Source: an uncultured Archangium sp.
Lineage (GTDB): Bacteria; Myxococcota; Myxococcia; Myxococcales; Myxococcaceae
DNA length: 12,662 bases
Assembly (NCBI GenBank): GCA_946479335.1
Contig: CAMLFP010000136.1
Span: 1-12,662 of the forward strand
Direction: 5' to 3'
Shown here: positions 7,040 to 12,662 of the stretch, in pieces
How positions within the stretch are numbered: the stretch's first letter is position 1
Layout of the letters: every line of letters begins with the position of its first letter
Translations under genes and position numbers: made by a program
The notes under the pieces: generated by a model
Database searches by the model: none
The model's input: only the letters and a program-made list of their open reading frames with translations
Told to the model about the DNA's origin: nothing

Positions 7040-8257
7040 ATGGCTAAGCAGGTCAGCATCGAAGAGTTGCTCAAGAACGGCTCGAAACAGTGGAATCAGC
7101 TCCGCCGCGACGGAAAGGTGCCGACGGACCACACCGGCGCGACCTTCGCGCAGCTCTTCTCCGCCAACGCCGACCTCTCGATGTTGACGCTCATCGGCAC
7201 CGAGTTCGACAAGTGCGACCTCTCGAAGGTGAGCTTCAAGGAGGCCGACCTCTCCAACGCGTACTTCCACGGCGGCCGCCTGCAAGACTGCGACTTCCGC
7301 GGCGCGAAGCTCGACGGCTGCACCTTCGAGAAGTTGAAGCTGCTGCGCTGCGACTTCACCGGCGCCACCGGCCTCGAAGAGATTGAGTTCGACGACTGCG
7401 ACATGGACCGCGTGACCGGCCTCGACGGCGAAGACGCGCCGCCGCCGCCGCCGCCGCCTGCGGTGGGTGTCACCAGCTTCACGCGCGAGCAGCGCGCCTC
7501 GGTGATGGGCCTCAAGTCGGGCGAGCCCGAGAGCGACCTCCCGCCGTTCCGCCCCGGCGACGCGGCCGGCACCATCCTCTTCCGCGGGCTGAAGCACATC
7601 CCCAACCCGCCGCCCTGGGTGTTGGACGTGCCCGGCCTCCGCCCGCCCCTGCCGGTGCGCATGCCGCCCGGCACCACGCTGGAGCACCTCTACCGTGAAG
7701 CGGTGAAGACGCGCCTCGAAGGCCGCCGCCCGGTGCCCGACATGCAGGCCGTGGCGAAGGCCAAGGAGCTGGTCGCGGCCGGCGGCGGCGACGTCGCGGT
7801 GGCGGTGATGTACCTGCGCGAGGTGGGCGAAGACGTGGTGCCCTCCGAGCCGGCCATCGACGGCCTCAACGCCGACCTCCGCGACGCGCTGGAGACGGAA
7901 GACGCGACGGGCGACATCGACCCGCGCATCACCGGCGCGCTGCTGGAGCTCAAGGCCTCGGCCGAAGCCCTCGACCTCATCGGCGAGCTGCGCATGAAGG
8001 AGGCCGCGACGCGCCTGTTCTCCGCGCTCCTCGAGGCCGGCTTCGCGCCCGACAACAACTGGGAAGAGGCGGTCGACTCGCAGGAGGCCAGCCAGGACCT
8101 CGCGCACATCGCGTCGAACGGCAACCGCGAGGTGCTGGGCGAGGCGTTCAAGACCTTCGCCGAGCTGCCTGACGAGGTGCGCCTGCGCCGCCTCGCGTAC
8201 CTCGCCGAAGCCACCGCCCACGTCGAGGCGATGTCGACCGGCGGCACGCCCGCGTAA
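7040..8257 (+). CDS. cytoplasmic pentapeptide-repeat protein with a helical C-terminal domain (405 aa)
   Basis: The ATG at 7040 (MAKQVSIEELLKNG) is preferred. The frame opens at 7004, but those 12 codons lie in the divergent promoter gap. Residues about 35-120 are pentapeptide repeats of the A(D/N)Lxx type (SANADLSMLTLIGTEF, FKEADLSNAYFHGGRL, FRGAKLDGCTF), predicting a short right-handed quadrilateral beta-helix. A run of seven prolines (134-140) links this to about 250 residues with no signal or TM. There, PPFRPGDAAGTILFRGLKHI is followed by an alpha-helical region (for example YREAVKTRL, ALLELKASAEALDLIGELRM, EVRLRRLAYLAEATAHVEAM). Known roles of pentapeptide proteins range from gyrase protection to scaffolding; nothing here selects one. 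It ends before a strong terminator and is probably monocistronic. Confidence 0.85.
   Translation: MAKQVSIEELLKNGSKQWNQLRRDGKVPTDHTGATFAQLFSANADLSMLTLIGTEFDKCDLSKVSFKEADLSNAYFHGGRLQDCDFRGAKLDGCTFEKLKLLRCDFTGATGLEEIEFDDCDMDRVTGLDGEDAPPPPPPPAVGVTSFTREQRASVMGLKSGEPESDLPPFRPGDAAGTILFRGLKHIPNPPPWVLDVPGLRPPLPVRMPPGTTLEHLYREAVKTRLEGRRPVPDMQAVAKAKELVAAGGGDVAVAVMYLREVGEDVVPSEPAIDGLNADLRDALETEDATGDIDPRITGALLELKASAEALDLIGELRMKEAATRLFSALLEAGFAPDNNWEEAVDSQEASQDLAHIASNGNREVLGEAFKTFAELPDEVRLRRLAYLAEATAHVEAMSTGGTPA
7438..7458 (+). repeat. (GCC)7 trinucleotide run encoding a poly-proline linker
   Basis: Seven perfect GCC units, read in frame as CCG/CCT codons, encode the seven-proline hinge of the pentapeptide protein. 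Simple triplet runs like this can change length by slippage without breaking the frame. Confidence 0.8.
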
Positions 8258-8279
8258 GCAGCGCTCACGCGCTGCACCG

Positions 8280-8326
8280 AAGCCCCGGCTGCGAACCATC
8301 ACGGTTCGGCCGGGGCTTTCTCTTTT
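8280..8326 (+). terminator. intrinsic terminator of the pentapeptide-repeat gene
   Basis: AAGCCCCGGC (8280-8289) pairs perfectly with GCCGGGGCTT (8309-8318). After a two-base bulge (TG), CGAACC (8292-8297) pairs with GGTTCG (8303-8308) around the loop ATCAC. A T-rich tail (TTTCTCTTTT) follows on the + strand. It lies 22 bases after the + strand stop at 8257. The tail's last base is the first base of the minus-strand phosphoesterase stop triplet (8326-8328). No T-tract follows on the minus strand, so termination there would be weaker. Confidence 0.9.
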
Positions 8327-9846
8327 CAAGGCACGGTGGGGAACCAGAAGTCGACGGCGCCGTTGTCGTTCAACGTCACGTCGGCCCAGCCGGCGGTGAA
8401 GTCCATCGCCGAGCGCCGGCGGAACTCCTTCGCGAGCGGGTCGTTCTCTTCGGTGAAGTCGAGCGGCGTCGCGCGCACGCGCAGAAAGCCGTTCCCCTCG
8501 TCCCACAGCTCGAAGACGCGCAGCTGCTGCGGCCAGTCGGTGAGCGACGAGGTCTCGGTCTCGAAGAAGGCGTGACCGGTGGCGGGCGTCACCGCCGACG
8601 CGCGGAACTTGTGGGTGTGCGCGCCGACGTGCATCACCACGTGCGGGTACTGCGCGATGAACTCACGCCACTCGGTGGCCAGCATCGCGCCGGGCTGCCC
8701 GGTGCCGCCGAAGCCGGAGCCGTCGGTGAAGCTGGGCGGCGGGTGGTGCGAGAAGAGCAGCACGTACTTCCCCTGCGCTTCGGCCTCCTCGAGCAGCGGC
8801 TTCACCCGCGCCTCGACGTCGGCGCGCAGCAGCAACCCGTCAGCGCCGCCGGTGGGCGCGGTGGTGTCCAACACGATGAAGCGCACCGGCGCGTGGGGCA
8901 CGTCGTACGCGTAGAAAGCCTTGCCGTCGGTCTTCGCGCCGGGCGCGCTGAGGCCGTGGCCGTCTCCCGACGCGCCGATGAAGTCGAGCAGCTCGCTGCC
9001 CACCATCGGCGCGCGGCGCGCATCGGCGACGACGGTGGTGGTGACGGGCTGGCCGGGCTTGCTCCAGTCGATGGTCTCGAGCTGCGCGTCGGTGCCCACC
9101 GACGACGCGCGGATGGCGTCGGTGATGGGGAAGTTGCCCTGGTTCAAGGTGTCGTGATTGCCGGTGACCCACAGCCACGGCATCTGCAGCCCCTCGGAGA
9201 AGAGCGCGTCCTTCGGGTCGTTCCCCGGGCCGGGCACGGGGTCGTCGTCATCGCCGGAGTCACACTCCACTTCGGCGCCGTCGAGGAGGTCGCGGAACCA
9301 CGCCGCCTCGTTGCCCTGCGCGTTGTCGCGGTTGTCGCCGCCGAGGATGACCGCGTCGACCGGCAGCGACGCGTGCAGCTTGTTGATGGTGCGCACCGCG
9401 GCGTTGAGCGCGTTGCAGCCCCACGCCTCCTGCGGGCGGTACGCGCCGCCGGTCGCGCCGATGACGTCGAAGGTCACCACGCGCGCGGGCGACTCGTCGT
9501 CGGCCAGCTGCGTGTCGGCGAGGTGCACGAATCGCACGAGCAACGTCGGTGACGCGCCTGGCGACGGCGCCGCGCCTCCGTCGAGCGTGAGGTCGCGCCG
9601 GGTGACGCCCGCCCCGAGCGACACCTCCGCGAACCCCCTGCCCTCGAGCCACGCGCGACCGGCGGCGTCCTTCGGGGCGTGCCCCGGTTGCGGGTCGAAC
9701 GCGTGCACCAACTGCCAGCTCACCTCGGTGGCCAGCGGCGCAGACGACGGCTCCGGGAGCCGCGGCGTGCCCCCATCGACCGGGGGCTGGACGTTGCCGC
9801 ACGACGACGCGACGGCGAGGAACACGAGCGAGAACTTCGACCTCAT
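8326..9846 (-). CDS. calcineurin-like metallophosphoesterase lipoprotein (506 aa)
   Basis: The ATG at 9846 gives the signal MRSKFSLVFLAVASSC with Cys16 as the lipid site. The five metallophosphoesterase motifs are in order: HLADTQ (Asp111, Gln113), GGDNRDN (Asp171, Asn175), GNHD (Asn230, His231), FSHHPP (His367, His368) and GAHTHKF (His410, His412). These predict a dinuclear metal site hydrolysing phosphoesters outside the cytoplasm. Motif I has D-x-Q instead of the usual D-x-H. DTQ.DDESPAR resembles a large secreted subfamily I remember as TIGR03767-like, so the enzyme may still be active. An Asp-rich loop (about 196-213) sits between motifs II and III. Substrate unknown. The ATG lies 30 bases after the stop of the kinase-like gene, without a clear Shine-Dalgarno, so co-transcription is possible but unproven. 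Confidence 0.9.
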   Translation of the reverse strand: MRSKFSLVFLAVASSCGNVQPPVDGGTPRLPEPSSAPLATEVSWQLVHAFDPQPGHAPKDAAGRAWLEGRGFAEVSLGAGVTRRDLTLDGGAAPSPGASPTLLVRFVHLADTQLADDESPARVVTFDVIGATGGAYRPQEAWGCNALNAAVRTINKLHASLPVDAVILGGDNRDNAQGNEAAWFRDLLDGAEVECDSGDDDDPVPGPGNDPKDALFSEGLQMPWLWVTGNHDTLNQGNFPITDAIRASSVGTDAQLETIDWSKPGQPVTTTVVADARRAPMVGSELLDFIGASGDGHGLSAPGAKTDGKAFYAYDVPHAPVRFIVLDTTAPTGGADGLLLRADVEARVKPLLEEAEAQGKYVLLFSHHPPPSFTDGSGFGGTGQPGAMLATEWREFIAQYPHVVMHVGAHTHKFRASAVTPATGHAFFETETSSLTDWPQQLRVFELWDEGNGFLRVRATPLDFTEENDPLAKEFRRRSAMDFTAGWADVTLNDNGAVDFWFPTVP

Positions 9847-9876
9847 GCGCGCGTTCTAGGGCGCGCGGGCGCACTG

Positions 9877-11142
9877 TCACAATCGCGTAACAGTGGTCAT
9901 TTCGGGGTCACCGAGGGCCGCGCGGACGAACTCCCCGGCGGCGGGGTCTTTCCGGAAGGCCAGCGTGCGGGGCTCGACGTGCGCGAGGAACGCCAGCAAC
10001 CGGCGTCGCGCCTCGGCGCGCGGCAACGCCACCTCCGGGAGCTCGAAGCACTGGCTGGTGGCGAGCTGCGCGGCGGAGAGCGCAGCCAGCGGCTCCAGCG
10101 CCTCGTACGGCTGCTTCGAGAGCGCGAGGAAGTAGCGCGCCCGCGCGAGGCCCGGCGTGCCCGCGTGCACGAAGTCGGAGCGGAACGGAGTGCCGCACAC
10201 GCGCCCGTCGGGGAAGAGCATCACCACCTCGTCGGTGAGCAGCTCGAGGCCCGCCGCGACGCCGAGCCGTGAGAGCGTCGACTTGCCGTCTCCACTCTTG
10301 CCGCTCGCCACCAGCGCGACGTCGCCGCGCCGCAGCGCGCACGCGTGAATCAACACCGCGCCCTGCGCGACGGCGCACAGGTAGTACGCGAGGCGCAGCA
10401 CCAGCTCACCGCGCGAGACCCCGTCGTCGACCTGCACGCGGAGATGCCCGGCGCTCAACTCGAAGCGGCACTCGCCCAGCGGCGCTTGAATCAACGTGCC
10501 GGCGGGGACGAGGGCGCGCTCCACGATGAGCGCCGGCGACGCGGCGCTGCCGGTCCCCGAGTCGGGCGCGTGGTCTGACGTCGCCGCGTCACGCGTTCCT
10601 GCGGAGTCCGTGCGTACTCCGTCCGACGTCTCGTCGAGCACACGCGCTGACGTACCCGTGTGCACCGAGCCCGCGGCGACTGCGCGTTGAGCATTCGACA
10701 CCTCGTCGAGCACACGCACTGACCTCGCCGCGCCACTCGTTCCCGCGGAGTCCGTGCGTGCTCCATCCGACGTCTCGTCGAGCACCCGCGCTGACCTCGC
10801 CGCGCCACTCGTTCCTGCGGAGTCCGTGCGCGCTCCATCCGACGTCTCGTCGAGCACACGCGCTGACCTCGCCGCGCCACTCGTTCCTGCTGAGTTCGTG
10901 CGTGCTCCGTCGTCGAGCACACGCGCTGACCTCGCCGCGCCACTCGTTCCTGCGGAGTCCGTGCGTACTCCGTCCGACGTCTCGCCGAGCACACGCGCTG
11001 ACGGAGGTGCTCCGTTCGGCTCGGCGTCGACGAGGAACGCGCGCCAGAACACGCGCTCGGTGGCCATCTCGCACAGCGACGCGTCGACGCGCACCACCTG
11101 CGTGCCGCACCTCAAGTCGACGAAGCGCGGTGCCTCATTCAT
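9877..11142 (-). CDS. HprK-like P-loop kinase-family protein with an inserted 24-residue repeat array (421 aa)
   Basis: Residues 1-45 are a globular N-terminal piece (FVDLRCGTQVVRVDASL). Residues 48-188 are six tandem 24-residue units. Globular sequence resumes at about 203 (ALIVERALVPAGTLIQAPLG). The C-terminal half looks like the HPr kinase/phosphorylase fold: LIHACAL (His267), Walker A GKSGDGKST (281-289), LLTDEVVML (Asp304) and GTPFRSD (318-323). Without the array it would be about 280 residues, the usual size for HprK-related proteins outside sugar regulation. Its start overlaps the end of the PanD-like gene by 8 bases, implying translational coupling. The substrate is not predictable: no HPr gene is present, and such proteins often accompany peptide-modification or unknown cassettes. 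The array has no Cys, TM or known motif. Confidence 0.8.
   Translation of the reverse strand: MNEAPRFVDLRCGTQVVRVDASLCEMATERVFWRAFLVDAEPNGAPPSARVLGETSDGVRTDSAGTSGAARSARVLDDGARTNSAGTSGAARSARVLDETSDGARTDSAGTSGAARSARVLDETSDGARTDSAGTSGAARSVRVLDEVSNAQRAVAAGSVHTGTSARVLDETSDGVRTDSAGTRDAATSDHAPDSGTGSAASPALIVERALVPAGTLIQAPLGECRFELSAGHLRVQVDDGVSRGELVLRLAYYLCAVAQGAVLIHACALRRGDVALVASGKSGDGKSTLSRLGVAAGLELLTDEVVMLFPDGRVCGTPFRSDFVHAGTPGLARARYFLALSKQPYEALEPLAALSAAQLATSQCFELPEVALPRAEARRRLLAFLAHVEPRTLAFRKDPAAGEFVRAALGDPEMTTVTRL
10579..11001 (-). repeat. in-frame minisatellite: five 72-nt units and one 63-nt unit inside the kinase-like gene
   Basis: The unit encodes S-A-R-V-L-D-E-T-S-D-G-A-R-T-D-S-A-G-T-S and then GAAR. 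Units begin at residues 48, 72, 93, 117, 141 and 165. The second has lost three codons (VLDDGA instead of VLDETSDGA) and the fifth is strongly diverged. The anchor TCG(T/C)CGAGCAC (+ strand) recurs at 10631, 10703, 10775, 10847, 10910 and 10982. Units three and four differ at three bases in 72, all at synonymous third positions. Confidence 0.9.
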
Positions 11143-11473
11143 CCACGCGCACCTGCGTCGGGCGGTGCTTCGCGGCCTGCTTGCTTTTGAGCCACCCGAA
11201 GGCGCTGATGATCAACTTCGCGCCGGGCTTGAGCAGGTGCGCCGCCGCGCCGCCCACCTCCACCTCGTCACGCGCGCAGTCGCCGCTGCGCACCGCGCAC
11301 GAGAGCCGCGCGCCCGACTCGAGACAATAGACGTCGACCTTCTCGTGCTCGACGAAGCCGGCCGACTCGAGCAGCCCCGCGTTCAGCACCACGCCGTCGT
11401 CGAGTGCGAAGTCGGCGCGCGCCACGGTGGCGCCGTGCACTTGCGAGAGGAGCATCAGCCGCTGCGCTTTCAT
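11135..11473 (-). CDS. aspartate 1-decarboxylase (PanD)-like protein lacking the self-processing serine; probable pseudoenzyme
   Basis: I chose the ATG at 11473 (MKAQRLMLLSQVHGATV, 112 aa) because AAGG lies 5 bases upstream. An ATG at 11485 would add four residues. The sequence aligns with E. coli PanD as I remember it, without gaps, over residues 7-79: VHxxxVxxAD, LxxAGxxExExxDVYxxxSGxR, VxGAAAH, then KLIISAF. PanD makes beta-alanine from aspartate after cleaving itself at Gly24-Ser25 to form a pyruvoyl group. Here those positions are Asp26-Gly27. Lys9 is Gln11, Tyr22 is Leu24, Thr57 is Cys59, Tyr58 is Ala60 and Asn72 is Gly74; only Arg54 (Arg56) remains. It cannot form pyruvoyl by the known route, so it is probably a structural or regulatory paralogue. 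It sits between the nuclease-like and kinase-like genes. Confidence 0.8.
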   Translation of the reverse strand: MKAQRLMLLSQVHGATVARADFALDDGVVLNAGLLESAGFVEHEKVDVYCLESGARLSCAVRSGDCARDEVEVGGAAAHLLKPGAKLIISAFGWLKSKQAAKHRPTQVRVDE

Positions 11474-11478
11474 CGACG

Positions 11479-11482
11479 CCTT
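11479..11482 (-). promoter_or_regulatory. Shine-Dalgarno (AAGG) that favours the internal ATG of the PanD-like gene
   Basis: On the minus strand AAGG is followed by CGTCG and then the ATG at 11473. The upstream ATG at 11485 has GGAG only one base away, too close to work well. The spacing therefore favours the shorter form. Confidence 0.4.
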
Positions 11483-11503
11483 CATACTCCGCGAGGCGCG
11501 GCG

Positions 11504-12493
11504 CTACGCGAACATCTCCAGCTGCACGCGCTCGTGCACCGCGCGGGCGAAGACGCCCTGCTTCCGCAGCTCGGCGGCCAGCTCGTCGGCGAAGCCATGC
11601 AGGGTGATGACCTCCCGCGCGCCGCTCTGCTTCGCGTAGCTGCACAGCGCGTCGAAGTCGGCGTGGTCTGACACCGGGAAGGCGAGGTCAGCGCCGCAGC
11701 GCCGCGCGCCCCAGGGCTCCACCGCCCACCCCGTCAACGCCGCGAGCGACTTGCGCCCGATGTCGGCCAGCAGGTCTCCGCGCCGGTACGGAGGGAACAG
11801 CCCGACCTCACCATCTTCGAACGTGCCCTCGAAGCGCCGCACACCCACCGGCATGCCCAGCGTCTCGTAGACCTGCGCGACCTCGCAGATGGAGCCGTGC
11901 GCGCGCACCGGCAGGCCGCGCTGCGCGAGCTGCCGCACCGTCTCCTGCGACTTGCCCAGCGAGTACGCGAGGAGAATCGGCCGTACGCCCTGCGCCAACT
12001 GCCGGCGCGCCCACGCCGCCACCTCGTCGTACAACTGCGCGCGCGGAGGGAAGCGGTAGCGCGGGTGCCCGAAGGTCGACTCGATGACCAGCGTGTCGCA
12101 CGCCAGCACCGGCGCCGGCGCGCAGGTGAGCGCGCTCTCGAGGGAGACATCGCCGGTGTAGACGATGCGATGCCCATCGGGTCGCGTCACCCGCACCTGC
12201 GCGGAGCCGAAGACGTGGCCCGCGGAGAAGCACTCCAGCCGCACCTCGCCCAGCGCCATCGCTTCGCCGTAGGCCAGCGCGGTCGATGACTCGAGTTCCC
12301 CCAGCCGGTGCGCCATCAACGCCAACGTCTCGCGGGTGGCGATGACGTGCTGGTGCCGCGCGATGTGGTCGGCGTGCGCGTGGCTCACGAAGGCCATCGG
12401 CGCCTTGATGCGCGCGTCGAACCACAGCGGCGTGCCCTGCAGAACGAGACCTCCCTTGCGCAGCTCGACGGGCACGGCCGCGCACTGTCTCAC
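11504..12493 (-). CDS. MBL-fold exonuclease-like hydrolase (ligase-associated exonuclease / YSH1-like type, 329 aa)
   Basis: Metallo-beta-lactamase motifs are complete: HAHADH (38-43), GHVFGS (His93), TGD (Asp115), SDHADF (Asp276, His277) and LHGF (His299). AYSLGKSQETVRQL and a late GWAVEPWG...VSDHADFDAL are the arrangement I associate with bacterial DNA-ligase-associated exonucleases and mRNA 3'-end-processing-factor-like proteins. It should be a cytoplasmic two-zinc phosphodiesterase acting on nucleic acid. No ligase or helicase is in view. Length is normal for the group. The start is uncertain: the GTG at 12493 overlaps a palindrome and has no proper Shine-Dalgarno, and a GTG at 12475 is also possible. 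The next gene begins about 18-30 bases downstream, so it probably heads the operon. Confidence 0.85.
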   Translation of the reverse strand: MRQCAAVPVELRKGGLVLQGTPLWFDARIKAPMAFVSHAHADHIARHQHVIATRETLALMAHRLGELESSTALAYGEAMALGEVRLECFSAGHVFGSAQVRVTRPDGHRIVYTGDVSLESALTCAPAPVLACDTLVIESTFGHPRYRFPPRAQLYDEVAAWARRQLAQGVRPILLAYSLGKSQETVRQLAQRGLPVRAHGSICEVAQVYETLGMPVGVRRFEGTFEDGEVGLFPPYRRGDLLADIGRKSLAALTGWAVEPWGARRCGADLAFPVSDHADFDALCSYAKQSGAREVITLHGFADELAAELRKQGVFARAVHERVQLEMFA

Positions 12494-12511
12494 TTCTCGA
12501 GAAGCGAAGTG
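12491..12511. promoter_or_regulatory. palindromes over the start of the MBL-fold gene (possible operator)
   Basis: CTTCTCGAGAAG (12493-12504) is a perfect 12-base palindrome. CACTTC (12491-12496) is also repeated inverted as GAAGTG (12506-12511). The site covers the GTG start codon. It could bind a dimeric repressor or form a hairpin affecting initiation. No known operator consensus is matched. Confidence 0.3.
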
Positions 12512-12662
12512 GAGCGTCTGCGCGCCGTCTGCCCGGAGAGACGGGCCCGCGACTCAACCCGCGAAGAAGACGGCCCGCGAGGTTGGCGCGCGGCGTGCTC
12601 ACACCACGTCACGCCGCGAGGGCATGGGCGAAGGTGGAGCGAGGCGCGGTGGTTGAAGGCGC
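12512..12662. other. right-end non-coding stretch, nothing recognised
   Basis: Frames open here on both strands are Arg-rich shadows without a signal peptide, family motif or ribosome binding site. It presumably holds the promoter of the leftward operon, but no convincing -35/-10 pair can be picked out by eye. Confidence 0.4.

Noticed and set aside
7025..8506. 493-codon minus-strand open frame opposite the pentapeptide gene
   Set aside because: Extremely Arg/Ala/Gly-rich, mirrors the codon bias of the opposite gene and crosses the terminator and the phosphoesterase gene.
9847..9870. GCGCGC inverted repeat between the kinase-like and phosphoesterase genes as a terminator or operator
   Set aside because: Only six bases per arm of alternating GC with no T tract; expected by chance at this GC content.
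10579..11001. Possible CRISPR array or intergenic satellite
   Set aside because: Units abut with no spacers, lengths are multiples of three, and differences between the two closest units are synonymous in the minus-strand kinase frame; it is a coding minisatellite.
10754..11671. Repeat-containing + strand open frames through the array and the PanD-like gene
   Set aside because: Repeats with no stop codon stay open in several frames; these cross recognisable minus-strand genes and carry no motif.

Overview
The window is GC-rich (roughly 70% by eye) with the strong third-position G/C bias, Pro/Ala/Gly/Thr-rich linkers and dense set of short-lipobox lipoproteins typical of a myxobacterium (Myxococcota, perhaps Myxococcaceae or Archangiaceae). 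This is an inference from composition and protein style; there is no rRNA or other marker to fix it. No tRNA, rRNA, insertion sequence, integrase or CRISPR array was seen.

Left part (1-3274, mostly + strand): the first residues of a minus-strand exported protein leave the window at base 1. A small lipoprotein-like frame (134-313) follows, with its signal peptide apparently broken by a frameshift. Then come four secreted or lipid-anchored proteins of unknown function: an exported 208-aa protein, a 129-aa beta-rich lipoprotein, and an exported Pro-rich protein paired with a Cys-motif/TPR-like/two-TM envelope protein. A decayed minus-strand remnant of a class III adenylate/guanylate cyclase (3278-3479) fills the only sizeable gap here.

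Middle (3493-8320): a Cys-rich repeat lipoprotein with a C-terminal jelly-roll-like domain converges, one base apart, on a minus-strand lipoprotein that carries three helix-hairpin-helix motifs and a C-terminal domain resembling the cyanobacterial nuclease inhibitor NuiA. An exported unknown protein lies upstream of it. Divergent to that is a cytoplasmic pentapeptide-repeat protein ending in a clear intrinsic terminator.

Right part (8326-12493, all minus strand): an apparent operon reading leftward of (i) an MBL-fold exonuclease-like protein, (ii) a protein aligning without gaps to aspartate 1-decarboxylase PanD but lacking the self-processing serine and most catalytic residues, (iii) an HprK-like P-loop kinase overlapping it by 8 bases and carrying six in-frame 72-nt minisatellite units, and (iv) a metallophosphoesterase lipoprotein, perhaps separately expressed. 

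The most notable items are the PanD-like probable pseudoenzyme, the minisatellite-expanded HprK-like protein translationally coupled to it, and the HhH-NuiA lipoprotein. Most genes on the left look like cell-envelope components with no assignable pathway.
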